DNA of 64,000 bases from assembly GCF_038443385.1 (NCBI RefSeq), contig NZ_CP151726.1:9300001-9364000 (forward strand), written 5' to 3'. Numbering within the stretch: the stretch's first letter is position 1; every line of letters begins with the position of its first letter. Below the pieces are notes generated by a model. The model was not told the DNA's origin. It saw only the letters and a program-made list of their open reading frames with translations, and searched no databases. Positions 8,370 through 18,524 of this stretch are shown in pieces. Both the position numbers and the translations under genes were made by a program. This stretch comes from Stieleria varia. Lineage in GTDB: Bacteria; Planctomycetota; Planctomycetia; Pirellulales; Pirellulaceae.

Positions 8370-9947
8370 CTACCTGTTCGGCTTGGCGACACGAGCTCCC
8401 GGTGCGGGTTTCGATGTCGTGGTCTTGGGATAGGGCATCTTTGCGTCGACTTCCTCACGCCAGTTGTGCAACATCTTCGTCAGCTTGCCAGCGATCTCTG
8501 GCTGTGATGCGGCCAGGTTGTTTCGTTCACCAATGTCGTCCTCCAAGTCAAAGAGCTGAATCGTTCCGTTCTCGTAATATTCGAGTAGCTTGTACTTTCC
8601 GAAACGGATCGCACCGCCGGGGCTTTGATAGCCGTGGTTGCTGTAGTGGGGAAAGTGCCAGTATATCGGTCCTCGGTCATAGTCCTTCGCGTTCAATGCC
8701 GCGACGAAGCATTTGCCGTCCACGTGCTGTTGGGGCAACGCTGGCAGATCCAGCATCTCCAGCAGTGTCGGATAGTAATCGGTACCCGTGACGATTGCGT
8801 GCGAAGTGGAGTTCGGTTGAGTCTTTCCCGGCCAATGAACAATCAGAGGGACTCGAACACCGCCTTCGTAATTCCATCCTTTGCCGCCGCGTAGAGGCAG
8901 GTTGGAGCTTGCAAAACGCGAATCAAGCATTTCACGAGCATGATTGATTCCCACATATTGGTTGGATGCGGACATGCCGCCGTTGTCGGAGGTGAAGATA
9001 ATGATGGTGTTCTCGTCCAGGTTCAGCTCTTGTAGCTTGGAACGGATTCGACCAAGGCTCTCGTCAGTCGCCTCCACCATGGCGGCGAACTCAACATTGT
9101 CTTGCTGTTGCTTGACCCACCAAACACGCTCACGCTGATGCGTCGTGCTGGTGTCGTCAGTCTCCAATGCTCGAAGTTTGCCAGTTGTGATCGCGGGCCC
9201 GTCGGGGTTGGGCTCCAGGATGTAACCTGGGCCTGCTGGTTGCTGCATCTTCGCAAGCTTCGACTTGTATTTCTGCACCAAGTCCTTGCGGCCTTGAATC
9301 GGATCATGGACAGAGAAATGTTCCAAATGGACGTAGAAAGGTCGGTCCCTGTTTCGCTGAATGAAATCGATGGCGGCATCAGTCAGTTTGTCGGTAAAGT
9401 AGTCTCCTTGCTTTGCCGGTAGCGATTTGTCGTAGACGGGAGAGAACGGATGATAGTACGAACGCACCCATCCTGTGATCGCTTCATCGAACCCGTACGT
9501 CGTCGGATCTTTGTTCAGATGAGCCTTGCCATAGTTGGCGGTGACGTATCCGTGTTTTTTCAGCGTTTCTGCCAAGGTCTGCTCTTTATCTGGCAGGGCG
9601 GTAATCTTTTCGCCGTGGTGCAGCCTTTCAAACGCACGTTCAGGACGTCCGGCCAACCATTCGGTCAAGTTGGTACGCGCCGGATACTTTCCCGTGAGAA
9701 TACTGGCGCGGCTGGGTGAACAGACATGACAAGTCGAGTAGGCGCTGTCAAAAAGCATACCTTCCCTCGCCAACTGATCGATCGCCGGAGTCTCGTAGAA
9801 CGGACTTCCATAGCAACCCAAATCTCGTTGTCCGAGGTCATCGACGAGAAAAAAGATGACGTTGGGCGGCCGTGTCTCGGCTGCAACGGTGTGGGAGAAA
9901 AGACAGACGACTGCAAAAGCAATCAACGTTCTTGTGAGGTTTCTCAT
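8370..9947 (-). CDS. Secreted sulfatase (formylglycine type)
   Basis: A sulfate ester hydrolase of the alkaline-phosphatase superfamily, 525 aa from the ATG at 9947. This start is preferred to one 42 nt upstream because it begins directly with a signal peptide (MRNLTRTLIAFAVVCLF, cut near VAAE) and has GGAG 5 nt before it. The metal-binding aspartates are in FFLVDDLGQ (D36, D37). The formylglycine site is C76-S-P-S-R80, followed by ASILTGKYP, so maturation needs an FGE-type enzyme encoded elsewhere. TSDNGGMSASN is the second conserved sulfatase block. It lies 44 nt after the DUF1552 gene, consistent with one transcript. Planctomycetes typically use such enzymes on sulfated algal polysaccharides; the exact substrate cannot be read from sequence. 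Confidence 0.93.
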   Translation of the reverse strand: MRNLTRTLIAFAVVCLFSHTVAAETRPPNVIFFLVDDLGQRDLGCYGSPFYETPAIDQLAREGMLFDSAYSTCHVCSPSRASILTGKYPARTNLTEWLAGRPERAFERLHHGEKITALPDKEQTLAETLKKHGYVTANYGKAHLNKDPTTYGFDEAITGWVRSYYHPFSPVYDKSLPAKQGDYFTDKLTDAAIDFIQRNRDRPFYVHLEHFSVHDPIQGRKDLVQKYKSKLAKMQQPAGPGYILEPNPDGPAITTGKLRALETDDTSTTHQRERVWWVKQQQDNVEFAAMVEATDESLGRIRSKLQELNLDENTIIIFTSDNGGMSASNQYVGINHAREMLDSRFASSNLPLRGGKGWNYEGGVRVPLIVHWPGKTQPNSTSHAIVTGTDYYPTLLEMLDLPALPQQHVDGKCFVAALNAKDYDRGPIYWHFPHYSNHGYQSPGGAIRFGKYKLLEYYENGTIQLFDLEDDIGERNNLAASQPEIAGKLTKMLHNWREEVDAKMPYPKTTTSKPAPGARVAKPNR

Positions 9948-9991
9948 CAACGCTCCAGGCTGTGGTGTTGAACGATTGGTGCAGGGCATGC

Positions 9992-11323
9992 TCAGACTTC
10001 ATCAAGCATCGATTCTGCGTCGCCGAACGTCGGCGGATGCACGTTCATTTTGTCCATCATTGACAGGTACAGACGACACAACTGTCGTTCGGGTTTGTCC
10101 TTGTAGTCCAACACGCGGCCTCCCTGCAGTCGTCCTCCGCCGCCTCCGAGCAGGATCACGGGAAGCTGATCGTTGTCGTGCTTTGCGCCAGCCATCATGC
10201 TCGAACAGTGCATCAGCATCGTATTGTCAAGCAAAGTCCGGGATCCTTCTTGGATCGAGTCCATGCGTCGAGCGATGTAAGCGACTTGCTCCATGAAAAA
10301 CTGATTGACTTTCAGCCAGTCCTCGCCATCGCTGTGCGACAACAGGTGATGGATCATGTAGTCGATCCCATTCTTCGGTTGCTCGACACTTGATAGATTT
10401 GGGAATCTCAAGGCGCTGTGATCGTTGTTGAGTTTCAACGTCGTGATCCGCGTGGTGTCTGTCTGGAATCCGAGCACCAGGATGTCGCTCATCAGTCGCA
10501 TGTGCTCTGCGATATCTTGCGGAATTCCGTCGGCGGGACGTTCCATGTTCGGCTGTTCGAGCGTCGGACGCCATCCTTGCACTTCACCTCGTTTTCCTGC
10601 GTTCTCAATACGTGTCTCCACCTCACGTACTGAATCAAGATACTCGTCCAATTTACGCTGGTCGCTGGTGCTGATGCGACGTCGGAGGTCTTGAGCGTCC
10701 TCGAGCACCGCATCCAATACACTCTTATCTCCCGGTGCGACTTCATCCTTGAACAAGCGATCAAACGCCAGTGCAGGATAGAGTTCCAGTGGCGTTGGGG
10801 TCGTGGGCGAACTCCATGAGATGTGCGAGCTGTATAGCATCGAATAGTTCTTATGAACCGACGGATTGGAATGTTCGCAGCCCAGCACGAGACTGGGCAC
10901 CTTCGTCGTTCGTCCGTAGGTTTGTGCCAGGAGTTGATCAAAACTTGTTCCCGAGCGAATCTCGCCTCCCGAGGCGATCGGCGCACCGGAAAGGATGTTG
11001 CCGGTCTGTGAACTGTGGATGTTCCCTTTCCTCGCTTCCTCGTGGTAAAGCCCTCGCACAAAGAGCAGCCTGTCGCGAAACTCGCTCAGCGGTGAAAGCA
11101 CTTTGCCGAGTTCCATGTCACGCCCCACGCCCTTTGCCCACCACTCTTTGGAATGGAATCCGTTGCCGGAGAACAACACCGCCAGTCGCACCGGTGCATC
11201 ACTCGCCGATTGGTTGGTTGCCGGCTCGTCACCCCAAACATTGAATGATTCGAGCCAAGGCAGCGCCATGCTGACTCCAACCCCACGCAGAAAGAAGCGG
11301 CGTGTGAAATGATTTTGGCTCAT
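9992..11323 (-). CDS. DUF1552 protein with twin-arginine signal
   Basis: A protein of 443 aa of the DUF1552 family, found almost only in planctomycetes, verrucomicrobia and relatives and usually encoded beside a DUF1592/heme c gene, as here. The ATG at 11321-11323 is chosen because it puts the twin-arginine signal (TRRFFLRGVGVSMALP) at the N-terminus; the frame is open 87 nt further upstream. Typical family stretches are LFSGNGFHSKEWW, RDRLLFVRGLYHEEARKGN, TSFDQLLAQTYG and MLMHCSSMMAGAKHDNDQLPV. The fold is thought to resemble alkaline-phosphatase/DUF1501 proteins and the activity is unknown. Export by Tat implies folding, possibly with a cofactor, before crossing the membrane. It is separated by 93 nt from the cytochrome-like gene and by 44 nt from the sulfatase. 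Confidence 0.9.
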   Translation of the reverse strand: MSQNHFTRRFFLRGVGVSMALPWLESFNVWGDEPATNQSASDAPVRLAVLFSGNGFHSKEWWAKGVGRDMELGKVLSPLSEFRDRLLFVRGLYHEEARKGNIHSSQTGNILSGAPIASGGEIRSGTSFDQLLAQTYGRTTKVPSLVLGCEHSNPSVHKNYSMLYSSHISWSSPTTPTPLELYPALAFDRLFKDEVAPGDKSVLDAVLEDAQDLRRRISTSDQRKLDEYLDSVREVETRIENAGKRGEVQGWRPTLEQPNMERPADGIPQDIAEHMRLMSDILVLGFQTDTTRITTLKLNNDHSALRFPNLSSVEQPKNGIDYMIHHLLSHSDGEDWLKVNQFFMEQVAYIARRMDSIQEGSRTLLDNTMLMHCSSMMAGAKHDNDQLPVILLGGGGGRLQGGRVLDYKDKPERQLCRLYLSMMDKMNVHPPTFGDAESMLDEV

Positions 11324-11416
11324 GTTGTGGTCCGTTGAAATGTGATTTTTTGAACGACATGCCGCGACTTCAATAGCCGCAGGCGACTGGGCACTCCGTG
11401 CCGTATTCATTGACGG

Positions 11417-14400
11417 CTACCGCTGAACGCTAGACTCGGGTGGGTTGCTGGAAACAAACTCTCGACCGCGAATTTGCCGGAACTGGGGACTCAGGATAAT
11501 CTTTTCGATCGCGGTGCTGACACGAAACTCATTGGACTGCAGTTCGGTGATCATGTCGTCGAGCAAGGGCTTGTCTGATAGTTGTACGCCGCGTCCCAAT
11601 GCAAATCCGAGCAGCTTGCGACAGAACTGACGTAGGAAATCATCTCGACGTTGCTCGATGAGATACGAGCGTAGTCCCTCCAAACCGTTGATTTCGCTGC
11701 CTCCAGGCAATTTCGCCAGCGTGTCGATCGGCAGCCCCGCCGCGTCCTCGCTACGAGCTCGACCGATGGCGTCAAAGCCCTCCAATGCAAAACCGAAATG
11801 GTCAATCCGTTGGTGACATCGAGCACAGCCGGGATCGCTGCTGTGCCGCTCTATCAATTGCCGTTCGGTCAAACCCGCGGGGGCTTCGTCGGGCAGAACG
11901 GGGACGTCCTTTGGGGGCCGCGGAAGCTTTTCACCCAACACGACTTCGCTGATCCAGTTGCCTCTTAAGATCGGACTGGTGCGAGAGGCACCACTCTGTT
12001 TCGACAACGTGGCGGCGAACCCCAACATGCCACCGCGACCAAGTGCCCCCAGTCCGTCGACTCGTTGCCAGTCGTCGCTCTGCAACTCAATGTCGTAGTG
12101 CCGGGCGAGAGCAGCATTCATGAAGCTATGGTCGGCATCGAGTAACGACAGAACGGAACGATCCGCCTGAAACAGGTCCGTCAGGAAGCGCACGGCCTCT
12201 TCTTGCATCTCATCACGCAGGTCCACAAAGGTCGGAAAGTGCCGTTCGCTCTTCTCATTCAAGGTTTCCAGATCGCGAATGTGCAACCATTGACAACCGA
12301 ACTCGGTCGCAAGCCGTCGAACTTTGTCGTCACGCAACATACGTCTTGCTTGATCGATCAAAATTTTGTCGTCACGCAGCTTGCCCGCAGCGGCCATCGC
12401 GCGGAGCTCGTCATCGGGCGTCGAAGACCACAGAAAATAGCTCAACCGCGTCGCCAATGCCCAATCGTCCACGGGTTTTGACGTGGAACCTTGCGGCACA
12501 GACTCGCTGCGATACAGAAACTCCGGCGACGTCAGCACACGTGTCAGCAAGAGGCGAACGGCTTGTTCGTGGGCAACGCCTTTGGTTCGTAGCGATTGAT
12601 ACAAATCGTGCAGGGATTGTTGCTCCGATTCGGTTAGCGGACGACGCCATGCCCGATCAGCAAACCGTACCGCGGCAGCGACCTGCACGGGCTCCTTATC
12701 GATCAGCAGCTTTCGAAATTCATCGGCTCCTCGCTCGATCGGCTCGCGCAATGGCTCCAGTCGCTTGTCCCCCTGTGGTGCGTTGGGACCGTCCTGCGTC
12801 GAGTACTCCCAGATTTGTTGAAATGCGTCCACCAACGTAAGTGCATCTTGACTGACGAAATGCAGCTCTGCCCACAAGCGATCCAGGATGGCACGCTGTT
12901 CGTCATTGAGCATCAACCGCGATAACGGTTCGTCCTCACGATGAAACAACGTCAACGTGACCACTTCGTCCACGGGCACAATGGTTGTGTAGCAAACGGC
13001 GGCGGGGAATAGTCGGCGGAAATCATTCAGTGCGGACTCGATTCGCTGTCGTGCAACACTGCCTTCGTTGACCAAGATCGCTGAGTCCGGCAATAGCCCG
13101 TCGATTGGTAAATCGCTAATGTCCGCATCGCCATCAGGTACCTTATTTGGTTCAGCCGTTGCCTGCCGCACTTGCAACTGCACACTGCCAGCTTCTCCAC
13201 TGCTCGGGTGCAGACGCCCCTGCACGACAAACTCGGCACCATCAACTAACGACGCAGGAAGCCGAACTTGCAACACCGTCGGTGCCTGCACACACAGACT
13301 GTTCGGCAGAACATCATCGCTACCGTTGGGATGTTTGCCGAACAAAGTGGGTTCAATGCCGTACAAAAAATCCGGGTCACTGTCGTTGGTTACCGTTGGA
13401 GCCTGCAGTGATGATGCGAGCAGCGGTCCGGTGAAGGAGAGCAGTTGTGCGTGAGTGGTTCGGTCGGGCGAGTCGGCGGGAATCGACGCAACGTCGCGTT
13501 GCAACAATTGCTGCAGTTGTTGTGCGATTTGCGAGCGTTGTTCGGCATTGAGTGACCGACGCCACCGAGCCAATAGCGATTGTGCAGGCAAAGGAGACGT
13601 CACGGCGGGTGATTCTGGTTCGCCGAAAAAGTACCAGACTTCGCGGTTACCAAATTGATCGGCGTGCGGATTGCCTGCGAGAATGTCGGGAACGATGTCC
13701 GCAGCCAAATCCCACTTTTTCTCGCCATTTTGAATCGTCAATTCGATTGCAGTCAGGTCACAAACATGGCTTCCTTGCCCAGGACCGATCACCAACGCGA
13801 TCATATCGCCGACCCGAACCGGAATGCGTTCCAGTCGCCCCACATCGATGACTTCGCTACCGCTTGTGACGCCAGCGGCCAACGTTTCGCGGGTGTTTCC
13901 TCGACGCACCTCGATTGCCCAAGTGACTCCGTTGCCACAAGCGGTGTGGGCGTCTTGAACGCTGCCGGTGATCGTGACCTTACCCGATTCCGGACACCGC
14001 CAGCCGATGATTGACGAAAGTGTGGGTGATGGATGCGTAGCGACGCTGTGCGGTTTCATCGTTCCCGGAATCTGCACCGTCGCGTCGGAGGAATTCGCCA
14101 GCACACTGTAGGCTTCAGCACCGCTCCAGCCTTTGATGAACTCGTAATTCGCCACACGATTGGTTTTGTCACTCAGCAAATTGTCAAATTTCAAAACACG
14201 CGTTGCATTCTCGCCCAGGTTGATGCCCAGATGCGTCAGCCAGCCGGCGAGCAAGTCGGGGTCGACAGCATGCTTGGTCGCCAACGTTGCAAGGTCGATG
14301 GGCTCGCTGGAAAACTGCGCCTCATGTGCAGCGGCAAGGCATTGCGTTGTGGTCTTCGCAATTGCGTCTCGTCGTTGAAAGAGAAAATGGAGCCTGCCTC

Positions 14401-15604
14401 GCAAATCTTTCAAAAGCAGATCGGGCCTTCCATCGGCAACAATGCGTCCGTTTTCCCACAACGCAAAATCCTGATCGTTGCCATCACCAGCGTTGCTGGC
14501 GGAGAGATACAGCAAAACGTCGCGACCGTCGTCTGGGGACTCAAGCTTCACGCGGAATTCTTGCTCTGAAACCAGTGGAGACACCGGTTCCATCCATGCC
14601 TTCGGTCCACCCACTTTGCCAAGATGACCGACATTGGTAAACCGCCACAACGCGTCCTGCCAAGGCTGTATATCGGCAATGGTGAGTTCTCCATTTCGCC
14701 ACTTCGATCTCAGAGAGTCCAGCAGCAGCGAAGGAGTCTGATCCTGGAGCATCGTCCACAGCAGCCCCAAATACTTTGCGTTCACGCTATGGTTGTGAGC
14801 GACCGCCGCGATGGTGATTTCTCCCTCGACCAGCGCGGTGCGATTCTGGTCAAGGGCTGCGAGATACTGCTCCAGTGGAATGCGTCCGCCATCATTGCTG
14901 ACGACTCCGGTCCCGTTGACGGAAACTTTTTGGTCCGCTTCGATGGTGAATTGACGATAGAAATCTCGAATGCGGGTTAACGATTCGCTGGTCCAGTCTC
15001 GCCGCGAGGTGGATGGGGAAAATCGAATTCCAGTGGGCAACAGGACCGCATGATCGGCAACGTCCTTCGCGGCATCGAGATACTTTGTCAGTAACGACGG
15101 GGACATGACCAGAGCCGCTCCGGAATTGGTGAATCCTTCCCCCGCCGCACCATCGGTTGGAAACTCTTTCGCGGGATCCAGTGATTCAATCTCGGTCAAA
15201 TCACGCAGCGTGTAGGCATATTCCACATTGGAGAGTCTTCGCAGCACGACGTCGCCCGGATCTCCCGCGCTGGCCAATGCCCATCGATCCAGCATGCCTT
15301 GTATCGATGCGGAAAGTCGCGTCTTGACCTCAGCGGGCAACTGCCTCTCCTCCTTGGGCGGCATTTCACCGTTGTCGAGCTGCTCCAGAACATGTTGCCA
15401 AACTTGAGGAGACCGAGCGGCAGCATCCGCACTGGCAAATTGCTCCAAATCCAGCTCCCCCTCCGTTTGCTTCGTCGAATGACAACCAATGCAGTACTGG
15501 CCCAGAACCGGCCGAATCTCTCGCTCGAATTCGTCTGCGCAGATCGCTGACGTGGCCACACACAGCAGAGAAATCAACAGCAACAGGTGAGGCTTACAAA
15601 TCAT
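11417..15604 (-). CDS. Planctomycete cytochrome c protein (DUF1587/1592/1588/1585/1595)
   Basis: An exported protein of 1395 aa. The signal peptide covers residues 1-23 (LLLLISLLCVATSAICA). A single class I heme c site, C38-I-G-C-H42, lies in an N-terminal PSCyt1-type domain that also has the DNGEMPPKEERQLP segment. RRLSNVEYAYTLRDLT (about 127) starts the DUF1587 part. A long middle region (about 300-900) carries carbohydrate-binding-like segments. The C-terminal third has the DUF1595/1592/1588/1585 signatures: RAWRRPLTESEQQ, ATRLSYFLWSSTPDDEL, HSFMNAALARHY, SPILRGNWISEVVLGEKLPRPP, CARCHQRIDHFGFALEGFDAIG and KLLGFALGRGVQLSDKPL. The second CxxCH (CARCH) is part of DUF1588 and could bind another heme. 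The gene heads the minus-strand cluster. These proteins are proposed to couple polysaccharide oxidation to electron transfer, but function is unproven. Confidence 0.93.
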   Translation of the reverse strand: MICKPHLLLLISLLCVATSAICADEFEREIRPVLGQYCIGCHSTKQTEGELDLEQFASADAAARSPQVWQHVLEQLDNGEMPPKEERQLPAEVKTRLSASIQGMLDRWALASAGDPGDVVLRRLSNVEYAYTLRDLTEIESLDPAKEFPTDGAAGEGFTNSGAALVMSPSLLTKYLDAAKDVADHAVLLPTGIRFSPSTSRRDWTSESLTRIRDFYRQFTIEADQKVSVNGTGVVSNDGGRIPLEQYLAALDQNRTALVEGEITIAAVAHNHSVNAKYLGLLWTMLQDQTPSLLLDSLRSKWRNGELTIADIQPWQDALWRFTNVGHLGKVGGPKAWMEPVSPLVSEQEFRVKLESPDDGRDVLLYLSASNAGDGNDQDFALWENGRIVADGRPDLLLKDLRGRLHFLFQRRDAIAKTTTQCLAAAHEAQFSSEPIDLATLATKHAVDPDLLAGWLTHLGINLGENATRVLKFDNLLSDKTNRVANYEFIKGWSGAEAYSVLANSSDATVQIPGTMKPHSVATHPSPTLSSIIGWRCPESGKVTITGSVQDAHTACGNGVTWAIEVRRGNTRETLAAGVTSGSEVIDVGRLERIPVRVGDMIALVIGPGQGSHVCDLTAIELTIQNGEKKWDLAADIVPDILAGNPHADQFGNREVWYFFGEPESPAVTSPLPAQSLLARWRRSLNAEQRSQIAQQLQQLLQRDVASIPADSPDRTTHAQLLSFTGPLLASSLQAPTVTNDSDPDFLYGIEPTLFGKHPNGSDDVLPNSLCVQAPTVLQVRLPASLVDGAEFVVQGRLHPSSGEAGSVQLQVRQATAEPNKVPDGDADISDLPIDGLLPDSAILVNEGSVARQRIESALNDFRRLFPAAVCYTTIVPVDEVVTLTLFHREDEPLSRLMLNDEQRAILDRLWAELHFVSQDALTLVDAFQQIWEYSTQDGPNAPQGDKRLEPLREPIERGADEFRKLLIDKEPVQVAAAVRFADRAWRRPLTESEQQSLHDLYQSLRTKGVAHEQAVRLLLTRVLTSPEFLYRSESVPQGSTSKPVDDWALATRLSYFLWSSTPDDELRAMAAAGKLRDDKILIDQARRMLRDDKVRRLATEFGCQWLHIRDLETLNEKSERHFPTFVDLRDEMQEEAVRFLTDLFQADRSVLSLLDADHSFMNAALARHYDIELQSDDWQRVDGLGALGRGGMLGFAATLSKQSGASRTSPILRGNWISEVVLGEKLPRPPKDVPVLPDEAPAGLTERQLIERHSSDPGCARCHQRIDHFGFALEGFDAIGRARSEDAAGLPIDTLAKLPGGSEINGLEGLRSYLIEQRRDDFLRQFCRKLLGFALGRGVQLSDKPLLDDMITELQSNEFRVSTAIEKIILSPQFRQIRGREFVSSNPPESSVQR

Positions 15605-16305
15605 TCCAGGGGGCTTTCAAATCTGGTTGCCAATTTGTTGATCGGGAGAGTAGCCACGAAGTGACGGACAGAAAATGAAGGGCAAGGATTGTTCAACAGA
15701 TGACTTTCAAGCGACGAACGATTCTTTCATTCTGAATGGTCCTGGGACCGGTCGCTTCCGCAAATGGCTCGACGGGTGAGTGCTAGGGATCTCCAATGAT
15801 AGCCCAACTCGTCCGCTGGGACGTGGCTCTGACGACGCTGGTTGTAAATCGGGTGGGTGGCAGTCACGCCGGTCGTTGTCGCGTTCTGATTGTCGAACGT
15901 TCAACGGAAGGCACCGATCGTCCAGCCCGGTGTCAAAGCGACGCTGCCCCACGCTTGAGAAACGATCGGCAAGTGGGACCAATAGGACATATCGGTCCTA
16001 TAAGTCCTATTGGTCCCATCCAGTCCCATAAGTCCCATCCAGGGCGACACCCTTCGCGGATTCAATTGGACGATGGGATCACGCGAACAAGTTGTCTGGA
16101 ACGAGTCCCATCATCTATCGAGGCACGGAAAAAAGGTTTTCCGCCGGCATGATCTCGGCCAGATTACCGTCAGCCAAAACGGTTCCTGCCCCTTACCATC
16201 ACGCGACCCTTTCCGTCGCGACCCAAGAATGGACTACAATTTCGCTATGTTCGTAGCTCGCAACAGAGTTTTCACCTGTTCACAATTTGCTCGGGTACGT
16301 CCACG
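15605..16305. other. Divergent intergenic region
   Basis: About 700 bases between the start of the heme c/DUF1592 gene (minus) and the start of the secreted carboxypeptidase-domain gene (plus). No convincing gene is present; short frames here lack start signals and overlap a hairpin repeat. It must contain both promoters, but no clear -35/-10 pair could be defended. Confidence 0.6.
15975..16017. repeat. Perfect 14-bp-stem hairpin with TCCCAT repeats
   Basis: The arms GGGACCAATAGGAC (15975-15988) and GTCCTATTGGTCCC (16004-16017) are perfectly complementary around a 15-nt loop that itself contains GGTCCTATAA. It is followed directly by short direct repeats (ATCCAGTCCCATAAGTCCCATCCAGG, given here as the units AGTCCCAT, twice). 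This looks like a dispersed intergenic repeat rather than a terminator, since it lies between divergent genes. Confidence 0.6.
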
Positions 16306-18468
16306 ATGAATCACGTTGAGTGCAAAGTAGCCCTCTCGATGTTTTTCCTCGTGCTGTGCTCGACCTGTTTTGCCCAGAGTGAAACCCAAAGGGTCAACAT
16401 CTCCGGTGTCATATCGGACGCCTCTGGAAAGCCGATTGACAACGCCCTGGTGCTTGCAACGGCAAATGTCTACGCCCCCAGAACGGCGATGGCAATTGAG
16501 GATATGCCTAGGACTCGGTCAGATAGTTCCGGTCGATACACCATGGTCATGAATCTGCCTGAGGGCGTTGCGTCCATTAGCGTCTTTGCGACCTCTGAAG
16601 CAAAAGTGATCGCATCGAGGGTCGAACGAAGTCATGCGCAGACGAACTATACGTTTGATGTCACGATGCGAGACTCGGTCGCACCTGCTAGATTTCATGT
16701 CGTCAACAAGGACGGTGACCCGATCCCCAATGCTGTGCTTTCCTCTATTTCTGGTGGCGAGTTGATGTCGCCGTTGTCTTCGGATGTCTTTGATGCACTA
16801 GGTGTTGACCGGCCGGAATCGGACTCCCAAGGAAACCTATTGCTTGAGGACCTTGCACTTGGCTCAACATACAGGGTGGAATTCACTCACCCGGATTTCG
16901 CGAGATGCGTTCAACGTTCGCAGCTTGTTTCGAACGAGTTAGCAGACATCGTTTTGGACCGGGGAGATCAAGTGAACTTCCTGGTCGAATGCATAGCGGA
17001 TCCGTTGTCCGTTCCTCAGACGACAATTGCGGCAACTGTCCAGACAGAGTCTGGTACTTACGTCGAGATCGTTAAGCCAGACTCCGACGGACGAGCGTCC
17101 ATGCGGTTACCCGACCGTCACGGAAACATTTCCGTTTCGCATCCAAAATACCTTCCGGCTGAACGATACGTCTACCACAAAGGCGCCGGCCAATCCCTAA
17201 AGTTCACACTCCACGAGAAGGGCAAGGTTCGCGGGAAGGTTCTTCGTGAAGACACAAGGGCTGGTCAGTCAGGCCTCTACGTTCAATTCGCATTCGATAA
17301 CAATGTGATCGCTCAAGCATCAATCGATTTGGAAGGGAACTATGAAGCGGAGGTTCCAGCGATCCCCGTCAGTGTAGGACTCAATTCGCGACGTTTGAAT
17401 AACTCGCGACATTTGGTTGAAGTGAAGGCTAACGAAACGACCTTCGTTCCAGATCTGATCGCACCAGCACCGCGTGAGTTCATTGGTACCGTCAGAATGC
17501 CGAATGGCGATCCTGCTCCAGGCGTGATTGTCATTTATGGACTAGGCCGAAACGCTGTGGTGACAGACGGACAGGGCCAATTCCGAGTCACGGACGATAG
17601 GGAGATCTCACGCGGCATATACGCGATGGCATTCCATCCACAGAAACGACTGTCGGTTTCGTTTCACGCTGGCCCCGACGCGAACGCGATCGATTCGACG
17701 CTGTCGCCCGATGGAAGTATCATCGGTTTGGTGGTGGACGAGAACGGAAAACCGTTGCCGGACATCCCGGTGAATCTAAAGGGTCGGTTCAGGGGCGAAC
17801 GTGGCTTGTCGATGATTACGACCCTTCAAACAACCAGGTCTCGAATGGATGGCACCTATCGATTTGTAGGACTTGGCGAAGGCATTGATTATCAAGCAGA
17901 AGTCCACGGTGCATTTCGATCTGATTACTCCAGTAGCATCAAACGCCAAAGTCGCGAAACTGTGATCGGTGCCAAGCGGGATCGACGGCCGATCGTGATG
18001 ACACCAACGTTGTTACAGGAAGTCATGGAAAAAGAAAAAGGCAAGCCAGAGGCGCCGCGGAGGCTGGCGGACATCGAGTTTGGTGAATGGATTCAATCAG
18101 GTCCGCTCGACCACGCTGACATGGAGGGCAAATCTGTGCTTCTTTACTTCGGATGGCCGATGCAACCGCAAGATGTACTCCAAATGATCGACGGGCATTA
18201 TGGGGATAAAGGCCTGTTGGTAATCGCTGTTTTGGAGCCTCCGGTAAATGAACAGGAACGTCAGGCACGAATCAAAGCACTGGCCGAGAAAAGTGATGCG
18301 TTCTCGTACGCGATCGTCACGGGTGGAGGGAATTTCAGCAACGCGTACGCGGGCCATATTGATCACAAAATGCTGCTATATGGTTCAGACGGTCAATTTG
18401 TCGAAGAGATTCATTATCGTGACGCGTTGCATAAGGTTCGCAATCATATGCTGTACGCGCAGCCGTGA
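16306..18468 (+). CDS. Secreted carboxypeptidase-regulatory-domain protein with thioredoxin-like C-terminus
   Basis: A protein of 720 aa beginning with a signal peptide (residues 1-23, SMFFLVLCSTCFAQ). Several CarboxypepD_reg-like beta-sandwich repeats can be seen: about 31-110 (ISGVISDASGKPIDNALV), 130-210 (VNKDGDPIPNAVLSS), 300-380 (GKVRGKVLREDTRAGQSG), 390-460 (FIGTVRMPNGDPAPGVIV) and 470-560 (GSIIGLVVDENGKPLPDIPVNL). The last 120 residues (SVLLYFGWPMQPQDVLQMID, then GLLVIAVLEP) look like a TlpA/AhpC-type thioredoxin fold, but the position of the usual CxxC reads PMQPQ, so a redox role is unlikely. Proteins of this type are frequent in planctomycetes, and some pair with sigma-factor or peptidase modules. 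It is a single-gene unit, convergent with the SDR gene 56 nt downstream. The function is unknown. Confidence 0.85.
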   Translation: MNHVECKVALSMFFLVLCSTCFAQSETQRVNISGVISDASGKPIDNALVLATANVYAPRTAMAIEDMPRTRSDSSGRYTMVMNLPEGVASISVFATSEAKVIASRVERSHAQTNYTFDVTMRDSVAPARFHVVNKDGDPIPNAVLSSISGGELMSPLSSDVFDALGVDRPESDSQGNLLLEDLALGSTYRVEFTHPDFARCVQRSQLVSNELADIVLDRGDQVNFLVECIADPLSVPQTTIAATVQTESGTYVEIVKPDSDGRASMRLPDRHGNISVSHPKYLPAERYVYHKGAGQSLKFTLHEKGKVRGKVLREDTRAGQSGLYVQFAFDNNVIAQASIDLEGNYEAEVPAIPVSVGLNSRRLNNSRHLVEVKANETTFVPDLIAPAPREFIGTVRMPNGDPAPGVIVIYGLGRNAVVTDGQGQFRVTDDREISRGIYAMAFHPQKRLSVSFHAGPDANAIDSTLSPDGSIIGLVVDENGKPLPDIPVNLKGRFRGERGLSMITTLQTTRSRMDGTYRFVGLGEGIDYQAEVHGAFRSDYSSSIKRQSRETVIGAKRDRRPIVMTPTLLQEVMEKEKGKPEAPRRLADIEFGEWIQSGPLDHADMEGKSVLLYFGWPMQPQDVLQMIDGHYGDKGLLVIAVLEPPVNEQERQARIKALAEKSDAFSYAIVTGGGNFSNAYAGHIDHKMLLYGSDGQFVEEIHYRDALHKVRNHMLYAQP

Positions 18469-18524
18469 ATGCAGGGCCGTGAAAGCAGGGCCGTGGCACT
18501 CAGCGAGATCGTCGGCGGAACTAG

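Noticed and set aside
16010..16309. Plus-strand open frame of 99 codons before the carboxypeptidase-domain gene
   Set aside because: It begins in the hairpin/TCCCAT repeat, has no signal or domain, and ends over the real gene start in another frame.
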